Part shown: positions 12,914-21,031 of the stretch, in pieces
Layout: each line of letters opens with the position of its first letter
How positions within the stretch are numbered: position 1 is the first letter of the stretch
IMG/VR virus record: IMGVR_UViG_3300022837_000097
Location: 1 to 23,775 of that record
Direction: 5' to 3' (one strand)
Origin: a virus
Length of the DNA: 23,775 nucleotides
Program-made: the position numbers and the translations under genes
Notes under the pieces: generated by a model
Seen by the model: the letters and a program-made list of their open reading frames with translations, nothing else
Databases searched by the model: none
Told to the model about the DNA's origin: nothing

Positions 12914-14470
12914 GTGACAAAAGAACCAGTTGACGTTATTAACAAGGCCGTAAAGAAGATAGACGATGTTGACAAGGCCACAACGAAGAGAAAAACAGAC
13001 GATTCAAAATTTGTAGAATTGAACCCAACGACGGCTGATGGTGCCGATCCTCTTAGAGAGGTATCAGCTCTTGATGAGAGAGCTCCGCTGTCCATCCAAC
13101 AGCGACGTGCACGTGGAAGAACTATGAGACGGTTTAAAGGCCGCATTGCAATGGCACGTAAACGTGCCGCAAAGCGCAAAGCTTCCCCAGAAAAGTTAAA
13201 AATGCGCGCGCGTAAAAAAGCAAGAGAGATTATTAAAAATAGACTTGCGGCGGGAAAGAAATACTCAGAGATGTCTCCATCTGAAAAAATGCAACTCGAC
13301 AAGAGACTGCTTAGAATATCACCCACAGCAATTGATCGGATTGCCACAAGGCAGTTACCAACCGTTCGAAAAGCAGAAATGGAGAGATTAACAAGGGTCC
13401 GCGGTGCCAGTGCAGCTCCAACTACAAAAGAGAGCATTGATACGCAGTTTGACAATTTCATGAACGAAATGCGTGAGTGTCCCCCAAAGGTACATCACCG
13501 TGCATTCACTAAAGAGGGTCGGGTCAAATTCGACAGAAGATTCAAAATGTATCGTAGCAAAGAAGATAAATTGGATGAACTGTTTGCTCAAAATTTTATT
13601 GAAGATGCTACAGATCTAATGAACATTACAGAGAGCAAATTGCAAAAAGACAAGGACGATCCTTGCTGGGACGGCCACGTTCAACTTGGTACTAAAATAA
13701 AAAATGGTAAGGAGGTCCCTAACTGTGTCCCGACTGAATCGACAGACCCATACGACCGCGAACAAGGAACTGACAGCCTTGTCAGAATATATAAGGGTGA
13801 TACACCAGGTCAAAACGAAAACTATTACCAAACAGATCTTGGCTCAGACTTCACCAACCTCACAAGAGGCGATCGTGTAAGGTTTACACAACACACAATG
13901 GATACGGTGACGGGTGGTGAAAAGCAAGGAACTGTTGTTGGAAGTACTGTAGAACACCTACGTGTACGTGATTCAGAAGGATTTCTACACCTTGTTCGTC
14001 ACCGTGATGTACAATTAATTGAAGATTTGAATTCCATTTTTGAATCGCGTTTTGATCAGAATGTGGTAGAATACACCTTGATGGAGGATGGCGAAGTATG
14101 TGGCGTATTTACTCAGAGTCAGATGGCCACTTTCGAAAAAGTTGTCGATAAACTTTTTGCAAAGTTTGGGATAAACTTTGACTTTACACGACACTTCCGC
14201 GACCGGATGTCCGATGCGAGAAACAACCCTTGTATCAATGTCAAAGAACTTGCATTGATGATCAACAAAATATACAGAAAGAAGGTTGCAGGGGTTGACT
14301 TGTTGTCCAAACACGTCAATACTGAAGTGGTAATTAAAGACATGCAAACAGATCTTAACATGCCAATAGCAATTGAATATGACAGATCGAAAGATGAATT
14401 GCGCGTAGTTTCAAAAACAATCATGCGCAAAAAGAACTTCCGTACACCAAATCCTGAGGTTAAAGTATGA
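12914..14470 (+). CDS. Large conserved phage protein with basic N-terminal region
   Basis: 518 residues from a GTG start with GAGGA seven nt upstream. Residues 60-160 are strongly basic and helical (RRARGRTMRRFKGRIAMARK; AAKRKASPEKLKMRARKKA). Residues 320-370 form a small beta domain that includes GDRVRF and GTVVG. The last 110 residues hold a pattern I recognise from large proteins of T4-like cyanophages and pelagic myoviruses: FDFTRHFRDRMSDARN, IKDMQTDLNMP and TIMRKKNFRTPN. The function of that family is not known to me; a head-interior or DNA-associated virion role fits the late box and the basic region. It overlaps the next gene by ATGA. Confidence 0.7.
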   Translation: MTKEPVDVINKAVKKIDDVDKATTKRKTDDSKFVELNPTTADGADPLREVSALDERAPLSIQQRRARGRTMRRFKGRIAMARKRAAKRKASPEKLKMRARKKAREIIKNRLAAGKKYSEMSPSEKMQLDKRLLRISPTAIDRIATRQLPTVRKAEMERLTRVRGASAAPTTKESIDTQFDNFMNEMRECPPKVHHRAFTKEGRVKFDRRFKMYRSKEDKLDELFAQNFIEDATDLMNITESKLQKDKDDPCWDGHVQLGTKIKNGKEVPNCVPTESTDPYDREQGTDSLVRIYKGDTPGQNENYYQTDLGSDFTNLTRGDRVRFTQHTMDTVTGGEKQGTVVGSTVEHLRVRDSEGFLHLVRHRDVQLIEDLNSIFESRFDQNVVEYTLMEDGEVCGVFTQSQMATFEKVVDKLFAKFGINFDFTRHFRDRMSDARNNPCINVKELALMINKIYRKKVAGVDLLSKHVNTEVVIKDMQTDLNMPIAIEYDRSKDELRVVSKTIMRKKNFRTPNPEVKV

Positions 14471-15522
14471 TACGTTTCAAGCAATATCTTTCTGAGAGCG
14501 CTCAAGCAGCTTCTACATTCAAAAAGGCAGAAAGTGTTGTGTCTTATATCAAGAGCGAAAAGATCAAACAAACTTATATTGACGCACTGGCAGCTCTTGA
14601 AATCGCAGCAGAGCAAAAAGAGATATACAACGCAAGGTTCTCTGATCACAAATCAGCCATAACACGTGGAGTAGAATATGCGTATAATGTATTGTTTGAT
14701 GAAATAAAAGCTGATGTAATCAAATCAGGCCAAGAAACACATGACCTTTGGAGCATGACATCTGCAAGTGACATCAAGAGAATAACGAAGATATTCAATA
14801 GTATGTCCCCAAAGATTTCTAAAGCAGTTGCGTTCACAGATGCTGTTTCAGGAATACACGACGGATTCAAGATCGTAAAGGGCTACGTCAAATCAGGGAA
14901 GCCACCTGTTCAGCCAAAACCAGGACAGTTCTACAAGCCTATAGCATCTGTGGACGCAACAAAATTAGCGTCGAAGTTTATGAGAGAAGCCTCGGACTCG
15001 TTTTCAAAAGAGTTGAAAGTAAGTGTGACTAATCAAATGATGGGCGCGTATGAAAAAATTCTTGACATCACCGATCCAAAAAACTTGCCAAAAGATCCTA
15101 ACACTCAACAAGTTGCTAATACAATCTTTATTGTAAGAGGCACTCGTAGAGATGCTACGCTGGAGTTGATAGATGGACACAAGGCAAGAGTAACAAAATT
15201 AATTAACGACAGTGTTGCAATGGTTGTTGATGGATTTGTCGCTAAAAACTCGTCGAAGCTTGCGCTAATACTTCAGAAAAAAGACGCACCAAAGACGCAC
15301 AAAATCATAAAGACAAATGTAAACAACGGCATGGTAGAAAATACTATGATGTTTGAGTTTAACGACGGTAGCAGTTTTACTATTACGAGCAGTGTAATAT
15401 TCAAGCGGAGTACAAACGGAAAACTCTTTTTTCAATATCCAACGCGTTTCCGAGATGTGAAGATGGCTGACGGATCAGCCATGAAAGGTCCATCTGAAGA
15501 AAAAATGATTAAAGAATTTTAG
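14467..15522 (+). CDS. Probable head-interior protein with capsid-targeting-like N-terminus
   Basis: 351 residues. The first ten, MIRFKQYLSE, followed by SAQAA, resemble the T4 capsid-targeting peptide (MKTYQEFIAE), which the gp21 prohead protease cuts after an L/I-x-E motif; here L-S-E fits. The rest is a Lys-rich helical body (residues 20-200) and a beta-rich C-terminal part (FEFNDGSSFTITSSVIFKRS). No enzyme motif is recognised. It is coupled by ATGA to the upstream protein. An injected internal protein or a scaffold-associated protein is the likely role, by inference. Confidence 0.6.
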   Translation: MIRFKQYLSESAQAASTFKKAESVVSYIKSEKIKQTYIDALAALEIAAEQKEIYNARFSDHKSAITRGVEYAYNVLFDEIKADVIKSGQETHDLWSMTSASDIKRITKIFNSMSPKISKAVAFTDAVSGIHDGFKIVKGYVKSGKPPVQPKPGQFYKPIASVDATKLASKFMREASDSFSKELKVSVTNQMMGAYEKILDITDPKNLPKDPNTQQVANTIFIVRGTRRDATLELIDGHKARVTKLINDSVAMVVDGFVAKNSSKLALILQKKDAPKTHKIIKTNVNNGMVENTMMFEFNDGSSFTITSSVIFKRSTNGKLFFQYPTRFRDVKMADGSAMKGPSEEKMIKEF

Positions 15523-15545
15523 AAATACACAAAAGGACACTCCTA

Positions 15546-16079
15546 ATGATTAGTTATAAGGCCTACACACAAAGAACTGTTACAGATCCAATGGCCAAGT
15601 GGAAAAACACTGCTCCTGCGAATTATGCGAAACACCTTAGTATGTTTTTCGGACAGCCTGAAGAGTTGACTGAAAAACGAGCTGTATGGTACAACAAAGA
15701 CGGATTTATAAGAATAGAAGTGTTGGACGAGTTTGTTCTACACGCTTCGCCGACCCCACACCACGACTATGTATATTGCTATGTTAATTTGAAAATTCCA
15801 CACGAAATGGCTGATGATCTAGCAATGAGCAGTGAAAGCATTCTTATCGACAATCTCAAAAGTGAACTTGGTGCACGATGTTCAAGTCTGAGTGCAAATG
15901 CAACAACGATACAATACGTAATGGATGTCGTCGAAAAAAGAGTCGTTCCATCCAAAGCAGAGTACGAAAAGAGAATTAAGTCTATGAGTAAAATGTTCGT
16001 GGATGGTGTAAAGTACGAACTTGATTGGTGGCCCGATAAATCAGGTGATACTGATCCCGATAACCCATATTATAAATAA
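15546..16079 (+). CDS. Hypothetical late protein
   Basis: 177 residues with AAAGGA nine nt before the ATG. It has a mixed fold, with WYNKDGFIRIEVLDEF and YVYCYVNLKIP as strand-like segments and a helical C-terminal half. There is no membrane segment or known motif. It lies in the late block between two proteins with targeting-like N-termini. Its own start, MISYKAYTQR, is similar in shape but lacks the cleavage motif. Confidence 0.6.
   Translation: MISYKAYTQRTVTDPMAKWKNTAPANYAKHLSMFFGQPEELTEKRAVWYNKDGFIRIEVLDEFVLHASPTPHHDYVYCYVNLKIPHEMADDLAMSSESILIDNLKSELGARCSSLSANATTIQYVMDVVEKRVVPSKAEYEKRIKSMSKMFVDGVKYELDWWPDKSGDTDPDNPYYK
16071..16078 (+). promoter_or_regulatory. Late promoter box TATAAATA
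   Basis: A perfect consensus, 40 nt before the ATG at 16111, overlapping the last codons of the preceding gene. Confidence 0.65.
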
Positions 16080-16110
16080 CCACAATAACATTTAAAAAAA
16101 GAGGACTACA

Positions 16111-16893
16111 ATGAAAAGTTTCAAGGAATTTAATGTTACAGAGGGTCACGATCGTTACCCTGGCGATGATATGACGCAAAAAGAACTTCGGATTGCTATT
16201 AACTCTGCAAGCAACATACTTGAGATGATCGACAACGGTGCCACAATCATGCGGTGGCAGATCAGCGCAATTGTAAAGGCGTCAGACGAACTTGCATCTG
16301 TTTCCACGTCAATGAGTGCTGATATGGATGATTGTGACATGAGTGACAACTCCGACGAGATGGATTACGAGTATTCTTCTATGTATGATGAACAGACAAG
16401 TTTAGGTGAAGGATACGAGGAAGATGATATTGCGATTGGCGGAGATTTAATTTACAAACACAACAGAAAATACAAACTTGCCAAGGTAACGAAGAAAGTG
16501 GGCGGTGGAGCAGCTACAATGGTCCACACATCAACAAAAGATATAGTGCCCCTACACCACATTGTGTCTACAGACATGTCTGATTGGAAATCCTTTAAGA
16601 ACAAGTCGATCAAAGAATCTGTTAATGAGGCAAATAGCCCATACAAAAAAGCTGCCTCCGCTTTGTGGAATGCAGCACAAGATTTTAAAGGTAGAGACCG
16701 CGAGGATCTTATGATGCATCAGAAACTTCTGCGCAGTGCAGATCCTGCTGATCACAAATCTTCTTCTGAATTCCTTAGAAATCTTGACACAGCAATGAGG
16801 GACGTTGTTAGCGACGCTGTTCATAAAAATAGCAGCAAGGCTAATTCATTGAGATGGCACAAGGCTGCAAAAACAACGCGCACGAAGGACTGA
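16111..16893 (+). CDS. Probable virion-interior protein
   Basis: 260 residues with AGAGGA upstream of the ATG. The N-terminus MKSFKEFNVTE resembles a capsid-targeting peptide, although the cut site is not a clean L/I-x-E. The layout is a helical part (residues 25-70), a low-complexity acidic stretch rich in Asp, Met and Ser (73-105), a small beta part (DIAIGGDLIYKHNRKYKLAKV) and a basic C-terminal helix region. No enzyme motif is seen. A T4 Alt or IP-like delivered protein or a scaffold partner is possible. Confidence 0.55.
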   Translation: MKSFKEFNVTEGHDRYPGDDMTQKELRIAINSASNILEMIDNGATIMRWQISAIVKASDELASVSTSMSADMDDCDMSDNSDEMDYEYSSMYDEQTSLGEGYEEDDIAIGGDLIYKHNRKYKLAKVTKKVGGGAATMVHTSTKDIVPLHHIVSTDMSDWKSFKNKSIKESVNEANSPYKKAASALWNAAQDFKGRDREDLMMHQKLLRSADPADHKSSSEFLRNLDTAMRDVVSDAVHKNSSKANSLRWHKAAKTTRTKD

Positions 16894-16903
16894 AGCGCAA
16901 GAA

Positions 16904-17614
16904 ATGAAGAAGTTCAGCGAATTTCAAAAAGAAAGTAAATATGGTCTCTATTTAGAGGCCATATTTCTACACGAAAAAGGTACACTGGATGAGTTTGAAA
17001 TTGTAGGGAGACTAAAAAGGTACTATAATTTTATCAAAGACTTTGCCCAATACGCAAAGGTGAGCGTCAAGGATGTTGCTGAACTGTTAAAAAACAAGAA
17101 GGTGTTTGATTTTTTCAGCAAGATTAAATTCTCTGTGGGTAATATATTCAAGAGGGTTCAATTAGGATTTAAATACCTTCAAGATCTTAAAAAAGCAATC
17201 GCAGATTATCTCACAACAACGAAGGTAGTAAAGTGGACCGAAGAAAAACTCAAAGATCTTGATGTATTTCTGTCTAAGCATCCTAAAACAAAAAGAATGG
17301 CAGGCATCGCAGTTGGCGCAATTCTACTATACATCTGGCTGAACATGAGTTTCACAGGCGACTTTGATTACGACTTTGATCAGTCAGCATTGCTAGATGC
17401 ATTGTTAGGCAAGTTTACGTTAAGTTCTATTTTTGCAGGTCCTGAAGGTGTTAAGATGATTTCGCTATTCGTAACAGGCACGTTGTTTAGTTTTCCGTGG
17501 CCTGGTCCGCAAGCTGCACTGTTCGTAATTTCCTTGTTGTACGGCCTCGCAAAGACATACAAAGTAAGAGATGTTATGGCCAAACTGCAAGTAGCGAGAC
17601 GAAACGTAGTGTAA
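16904..17614 (+). CDS. Membrane-associated phage protein
   Basis: 236 residues, starting MKKFSEFQKES (targeting-like), then a basic helical region (residues 35-125). A hydrophobic segment follows (MAGIAVGAILLYIWLNM, about 130-147) and, after an Asp/Phe-rich patch, a second hydrophobic region (MISLFVTGTLFSFPWPGP and AALFVISLLYGLA). I recall comparable proteins in cyanophage late regions. It could be an internal protein that enters the host membrane on infection, or a structural protein. The first 20 codons contain a strong RNA hairpin. The ribosome site before the ATG is weak (AAGAA). Confidence 0.6.
   Translation: MKKFSEFQKESKYGLYLEAIFLHEKGTLDEFEIVGRLKRYYNFIKDFAQYAKVSVKDVAELLKNKKVFDFFSKIKFSVGNIFKRVQLGFKYLQDLKKAIADYLTTTKVVKWTEEKLKDLDVFLSKHPKTKRMAGIAVGAILLYIWLNMSFTGDFDYDFDQSALLDALLGKFTLSSIFAGPEGVKMISLFVTGTLFSFPWPGPQAALFVISLLYGLAKTYKVRDVMAKLQVARRNVV
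16939..16964 (+). other. 11-bp hairpin inside the start of the 16904 gene
   Basis: ATATGGTCTCT and AGAGGCCATAT pair around an ATTT loop, with one G-T wobble, 35 nt into the coding region. It could slow early elongation or mark an RNA processing site. Confidence 0.55.
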
Positions 17615-17643
17615 CAATCCTCGAAATGCGAACCACTATTTGT

Positions 17644-17651
17644 GATAAATA
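17644..17651 (+). promoter_or_regulatory. Late-type box GATAAATA
   Basis: The ATAAATA core lies 42 nt before the ATG at 17686, in the gap after the membrane protein gene. Confidence 0.45.
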
Positions 17652-17685
17652 GTAGCAACACACATAACAACGGAGAAGGTTACAC

Positions 17686-17877
17686 ATGTCGTACAAGAAT
17701 TTTAAGATTAGACAGGAGCGTAAAAAGGGTTCAACTGATGAGCCTACTGTTGTAGAATCAGTTGTTGATGAGCCTACTGTTGTAGAATCAGTTGTTGATG
17801 AGCCTACTGTTGTAGAATCAGTTGTTGATGAAATTGTTGCAGTCAAAAAAAATAAAAAAACAAAGGGAGTAGAATAA
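17686..17877 (+). CDS. Small repeat protein
   Basis: 63 residues: a basic start (SYKNFKIRQERKKG), three identical decapeptides DEPTVVESVV, and a Lys-rich end (KKNKKTKGVE). GGAGAAGG precedes the ATG. The acidic, Pro/Val-rich repeats between basic ends suggest an extended linker or a binding tether rather than a globular protein. It lies one base before the next late gene, so coexpression is likely. No family is recognised. Confidence 0.65.
   Translation: MSYKNFKIRQERKKGSTDEPTVVESVVDEPTVVESVVDEPTVVESVVDEIVAVKKNKKTKGVE
17737..17826 (+). repeat. Three perfect 30-bp tandem repeats
   Basis: The unit GATGAGCCTACTGTTGTAGA plus ATCAGTTGTT occurs three times with no base change, in frame, each encoding ten residues. 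Perfect identity at third positions points to recent expansion or active slippage. Confidence 0.95.
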
Positions 17878-17878
17878 T

Positions 17879-18292
17879 ATGGCTGGTTGGGGTAGAGTTG
17901 ATGGTCTTGCACTTACAGGTACAGGTTCCATAACAGTAGACACAAACATCGTAACGGGTACAGGTACAGCATTTTTAACAGAAGTTGAGCTGAATAGCCT
18001 TATTACACTTGATACGAGTGTTTTCATGGTTAAGGCGATCAACAGTGATGTTGAAATAGAGGTCCTTCCTATTGCTGAAGTTGGCCTTGCTGCACAAGCT
18101 GTACTACTTTCACAGGCACCAAAGTCTTTGCCCGTGACGCAGATTGATAAAGTACTGTATGTTGAGGTTGGCGAGATTGATGCTCTCACACGTGCTGATG
18201 GTATTAAGACGCCAGGCTGGACGTTGTATGAAGAGTATGGAGATGGACGCAAACGTGTTGAAACTCTCGTTGCAATGAAGTCGACCACGTAA
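17879..18292 (+). CDS. Probable structural protein
   Basis: 137 residues, mostly beta (TGTGSITVDTNIVTGTGTAF), with a C-terminal part KTPGWTLYEEYGDGRKRVE then LVAMK. I recognise the KTPGW-x-x-Y ... R-x-E-x-LVAM pattern from late virion proteins of marine T4-like phages. No finer role is certain; a small head or tail decoration-type protein is plausible. It starts right after the repeat-protein stop. Confidence 0.65.
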   Translation: MAGWGRVDGLALTGTGSITVDTNIVTGTGTAFLTEVELNSLITLDTSVFMVKAINSDVEIEVLPIAEVGLAAQAVLLSQAPKSLPVTQIDKVLYVEVGEIDALTRADGIKTPGWTLYEEYGDGRKRVETLVAMKSTT

Positions 18293-18298
18293 CACAAC

Positions 18299-18673
18299 AT
18301 GATCTTAAATGATGGGACCTTTCTAATATACGCAATGAACTGTTATGACAATCCTTCGTGTCATGACATAGTTGAGTTTGAAGAAGACCTGAAACGCTTT
18401 CAGTATCTTCGCAAGCTATTTAATCGCTACAAACAATTTGGCGAGTTGCGTGAAAGGCTTATCCTAAACCATTTGATCGTTTTGTACAACGTGTTTGGTC
18501 CAAATACTACAGATATGTTGTTCATGAAACTTGAAGGATATCATGAACATTTAAACCCGTTTGTTGATTATTTGAATTATACTACACATCAAGTAGTATA
18601 CAACGGCAAAGTAATAGACTTAGAGAAGATTGAAAACAATCTTCTAATTGAAAACACATTACGGAGAATATAA
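18299..18673 (+). CDS. Conserved marine T4-like phage protein
   Basis: 124 residues, helical, with the pattern I know from a widespread small family in marine myoviruses: FLIYAMNCYDNPSCHDIVEF, then DLKRFQYLRKLFNRYKQFGE and LRERLILNHLIVLYNVFGP. Function is unassigned. There is no clear ribosome site (CACAAC precedes the ATG), and the previous stop is only 6 nt upstream, so translation is probably coupled. Confidence 0.75.
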   Translation: MILNDGTFLIYAMNCYDNPSCHDIVEFEEDLKRFQYLRKLFNRYKQFGELRERLILNHLIVLYNVFGPNTTDMLFMKLEGYHEHLNPFVDYLNYTTHQVVYNGKVIDLEKIENNLLIENTLRRI

Positions 18674-18675
18674 AA

Positions 18676-19092
18676 ATGGATATTAAAAGATTAATAGAAG
18701 AAGCCCTTGATAAAAAGCTAAATGAAATGGAAACCCCATTAGATGAAGCTGCCTACGAAGATATGCTGAAGGACGTGAACAGACTTTCAGGAGGAGATTT
18801 CACGCTCAAATATCAAATGTCCAAAGCTGCATTCAAAAAGGCTGATCCAAACCGTAAGGACCCTAAGGCAAAAACACGTGGTGTCGGTCTGGGTCATATG
18901 AAAAAAGAATCTACTGAACTTGATGAGGATGTACACAACGATCTGAATGATCTGATCTTTCAATTTCAAAAACAGATTACAAGATTTAGTCGTTCAAAAC
19001 TCGATCCTAAAATAGCCAAGCAGATAAAAGCGCTGGACAACACAATGGATGATATTCGTGGTGAGTTGTTCAAAATTCGTCCTGGATTATAA
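18676..19092 (+). CDS. Hypothetical late protein with scaffold-like N-terminus
   Basis: 138 residues. The start MDIKRLIEEALDKKLNEM is a short amphipathic helix with an I-x-E-A motif like prohead-protease sites. The rest is charged and helical (DVHNDLNDLIFQFQKQITRF). Starts of the type (M)xIKxxIxEA occur in this window also at 20528, and I recall them from prohead-core proteins of T4-like phages. No other motif is seen. Confidence 0.6.
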   Translation: MDIKRLIEEALDKKLNEMETPLDEAAYEDMLKDVNRLSGGDFTLKYQMSKAAFKKADPNRKDPKAKTRGVGLGHMKKESTELDEDVHNDLNDLIFQFQKQITRFSRSKLDPKIAKQIKALDNTMDDIRGELFKIRPGL

Positions 19093-19098
19093 TATCTG

Positions 19099-19680
19099 AT
19101 GGTTGACCTTTTCCTTGTATATTCATTCATTCGTAGACTGTCCACACCATTTGATGAGTGGACAGCATATGACCTTGGCATAATAGACGCTGATGGCAAA
19201 ATATTGATCAAACGAAAAGATCTCAGGCGACAAGAAGAGCGTAAGGCCTTTGGTGTATTTGATCTTATGGTTTTAAACTTGAAAAAGCTCCTGGAAAAGG
19301 TTCCAGGAGGTAAGACACGTCTCGCCTCTTACGCTGCAGCTTTGTTTCTACTTCGCGAATGGAACCACTTCACAGAAAATTCGCTCCTAAACGAATCTGT
19401 ATCAGACGCACAACTGCTAAAATCCTTAGACTTCTTCATTCTAGAGCATAACTCTATTATCCACATGCTCGACAACGATGACAACAGCATAAATGAGGAT
19501 CTGAACACTTTTTTTGAGCAAAGATTCAAAGAAGAGGGAATGACTGCAGGATCAGGTGCGATCGCAGGAATAGGTGTGGGTGCTCAAGGGGAACCAGGAA
19601 TAACAAAAGCACAACAAGCACGCTACAAGAGCGGAAACAAAAAAAAGAAAAATCTTAGAGACATTATAGGTATCACATGA
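19099..19680 (+). CDS. Conserved marine T4-like phage protein
   Basis: 193 residues. The first 100 (FIRRLSTPFDEWTAYDLGII, then DGKILIKRKDLR, LMVLNLKKLLEKVPGGKTRL and ASYAAALFLLREW) match a very widespread family of T4-like cyanophage and pelagic phage proteins with no function known to me. The C-terminal part has a Gly/Ala-rich stretch (AGSGAIAGIGVGAQG) and a Lys run, perhaps a flexible tail. It shares ATGA with the endolysin start. Confidence 0.75.
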   Translation: MVDLFLVYSFIRRLSTPFDEWTAYDLGIIDADGKILIKRKDLRRQEERKAFGVFDLMVLNLKKLLEKVPGGKTRLASYAAALFLLREWNHFTENSLLNESVSDAQLLKSLDFFILEHNSIIHMLDNDDNSINEDLNTFFEQRFKEEGMTAGSGAIAGIGVGAQGEPGITKAQQARYKSGNKKKKNLRDIIGIT

Positions 19681-20525
19681 TAACATTGCAACAATTCAAA
19701 AAAACCATTCCAACCAACAAAGAACCAGAGTTGTGGTTCCCTATAGTGGTTGATTTTTTTAATAGGTACGATATTAACACTCCTAACAGGATTGCTGGAT
19801 TCATGGCACAGTGTGGTCACGAGTCGTGTGATTTTACAGCACTTGAAGAAAATCTTAATTATTCAGCAAGTGCTCTCAACCGTGTGTTTGGTAGATACTT
19901 TGGGGCGGGCAAGCGGAATGCTGCTGAATATGCACGCAACCCTGAAAAAATTGCAAACTATGTTTACATGGATGAATTTAGAACTGCAAGAGGTGCTCTT
20001 GGAAACACACAACCAGGCGATGGTTGGAGATTTCGTGGCGGTGGGATCAAACAACTAACAGGCAGAAGTAACTATTCTGTTTTTGCTAGAGATGTGGGCA
20101 TGTCTCCTGAACAAGCTGCTGATTATGTTAGAACAAAACAAGGTGCTCTTGAATCGGCGTGTTGGTTCTGGAAGAAAAACAACATCGCACGGTTTGCTGA
20201 TAGAGACGACATTGATGGAATGAGCAAAGCGATTAATGGCGGATCGATAGGAATTGATGACCGTCGTAGACGTTATGCACGTGCCAAATCAATCATGGAA
20301 TCTAATTCACAACCATCTACAATGATAAGTGAATCTACAACCATTTCCAAAGGATCAAAAGGCGATGTTGTAAAGAGTATTCAAGCAGCTTTGAAAATTA
20401 GTGCAGATGGAGATTTCGGACCACAGACAGTAAGTGCTGTCAAGTCATGGCAACGTATAAATAGATACACATCAAATGGCATTTTGAACCAAAAACAAAT
20501 CAATCAAATATTAGGGAGAACATAA
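19677..20525 (+). CDS. GH19-type endolysin with C-terminal peptidoglycan-binding domain
   Basis: A 282-residue lysozyme-type enzyme expected to cut peptidoglycan glycan chains at lysis. Residues 1-210 form a chitinase-like GH19 domain, with H48-E49 in AQCGHES (E49 the probable general acid), the segment GWRFRGGGIKQLTGRSNY at 116-133 and the AINGGSIGIDDRRRRY motif near 185-200. Residues 225-280 are a PG_binding_1 domain (KGSKGDVVKSIQAAL, then DGDFGPQTVSAVKSWQ). No signal peptide is seen, so it needs a holin. The start is coupled to the previous stop by ATGA. Spanins follow two genes later. Confidence 0.92.
   Translation: MITLQQFKKTIPTNKEPELWFPIVVDFFNRYDINTPNRIAGFMAQCGHESCDFTALEENLNYSASALNRVFGRYFGAGKRNAAEYARNPEKIANYVYMDEFRTARGALGNTQPGDGWRFRGGGIKQLTGRSNYSVFARDVGMSPEQAADYVRTKQGALESACWFWKKNNIARFADRDDIDGMSKAINGGSIGIDDRRRRYARAKSIMESNSQPSTMISESTTISKGSKGDVVKSIQAALKISADGDFGPQTVSAVKSWQRINRYTSNGILNQKQINQILGRT
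20456..20463 (+). promoter_or_regulatory. Late promoter box TATAAATA inside the endolysin end
   Basis: A perfect consensus in the last 70 nt of the endolysin gene, 72 nt before the ATG at 20528. It would give the acidic repeat protein its own late transcript. Confidence 0.5.
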
Positions 20526-20527
20526 CA

Positions 20528-21031
20528 ATGTCAATCAAACAGATAATTAAAGAAGCGATGGATAGAAATCCTCTTGCTCTTAAAGAAGCACTAGAAGCAG
20601 AACTGAACGCACGTGTCGGCGTCGTCATTGAAGCAAAGATGCAGAAAATGGAAGATGATGAGATGGATGACGATGATGAGATGGATGACGACGACGATGA
20701 TGAGATGGATGAAGCTGTTAAGGTAATAAAGGATATGGGTGGAAACACCAAGGCTGTTTTTGATACTGACGGCAGCATGACTCTTGTCAGTAACGACTCG
20801 TCCGGAAAGAATATGGTAATTCTTGGGCCGAAGCAAGTGGAAATGATGCACAGTCAGCTAATGAAAAAAGACAAATCCAAGAAGGTAATACAGGATTTGG
20901 GCGGAAATACTAAAGTTGTTTTTGAATACGACGGCAGCATGAGTCTTATCAGCAAAGACTCGTCCGGAAAGAATGTGGTAATTCTTGAGCCGAAGCAAGT
21001 GGAAATGATGCACAGTCAGCTAATGAAATAG
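20528..21031 (+). CDS. Acidic repeat protein with prohead-core-like N-terminus
   Basis: 167 residues. Residues 1-38 (SIKQIIKEAMDRNPLALKEA, then LEAELNARVGVVIEAKM) resemble the N-terminal helix of prohead-core or scaffold proteins in marine T4-like phages. Residues 41-62 are an acidic tract of Asp, Glu and Met only. Residues 65-113 and 119-167 are two copies of a 49-residue beta-type module (GGNTK-VF--DGSM-L-S-DSSGKN-VIL-PKQVEMMHSQLMK). The module is not known to me. The gene lies between endolysin and spanins but looks structural or scaffold-like. AGGGAGA precedes the ATG. Confidence 0.65.
   Translation: MSIKQIIKEAMDRNPLALKEALEAELNARVGVVIEAKMQKMEDDEMDDDDEMDDDDDDEMDEAVKVIKDMGGNTKAVFDTDGSMTLVSNDSSGKNMVILGPKQVEMMHSQLMKKDKSKKVIQDLGGNTKVVFEYDGSMSLISKDSSGKNVVILEPKQVEMMHSQLMK
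20720..21028 (+). repeat. Two 147-bp coding repeats
   Basis: The copies at 20720-20866 and 20882-21028 encode 49-residue modules. The 3' thirds are nearly identical in DNA (GACTCGTCCGGAAAGAAT; CCGAAGCAAGTGGAAATGAT and onward), while the 5' parts differ more. A fairly recent duplication or gene conversion is likely. Confidence 0.9.

Noticed and set aside
12868-13461. 197-codon minus-strand frame opposite the large basic protein gene
   Set aside because: The plus strand encodes a conserved phage family with a GTG and GAGGA site; the antisense frame is rich in Ser, Ala and Arg from reversed basic codons.
17574-17912. 112-codon minus-strand frame with Thr/Ser repeats
   Set aside because: Its repeats are only the reverse of the 30-bp coding repeats on the plus strand, which has a ribosome site and natural neighbours.
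17818-18300. 160-codon minus-strand frame
   Set aside because: It covers two plus-strand late genes and reads as low-complexity Ser/Thr, typical of a shadow frame.
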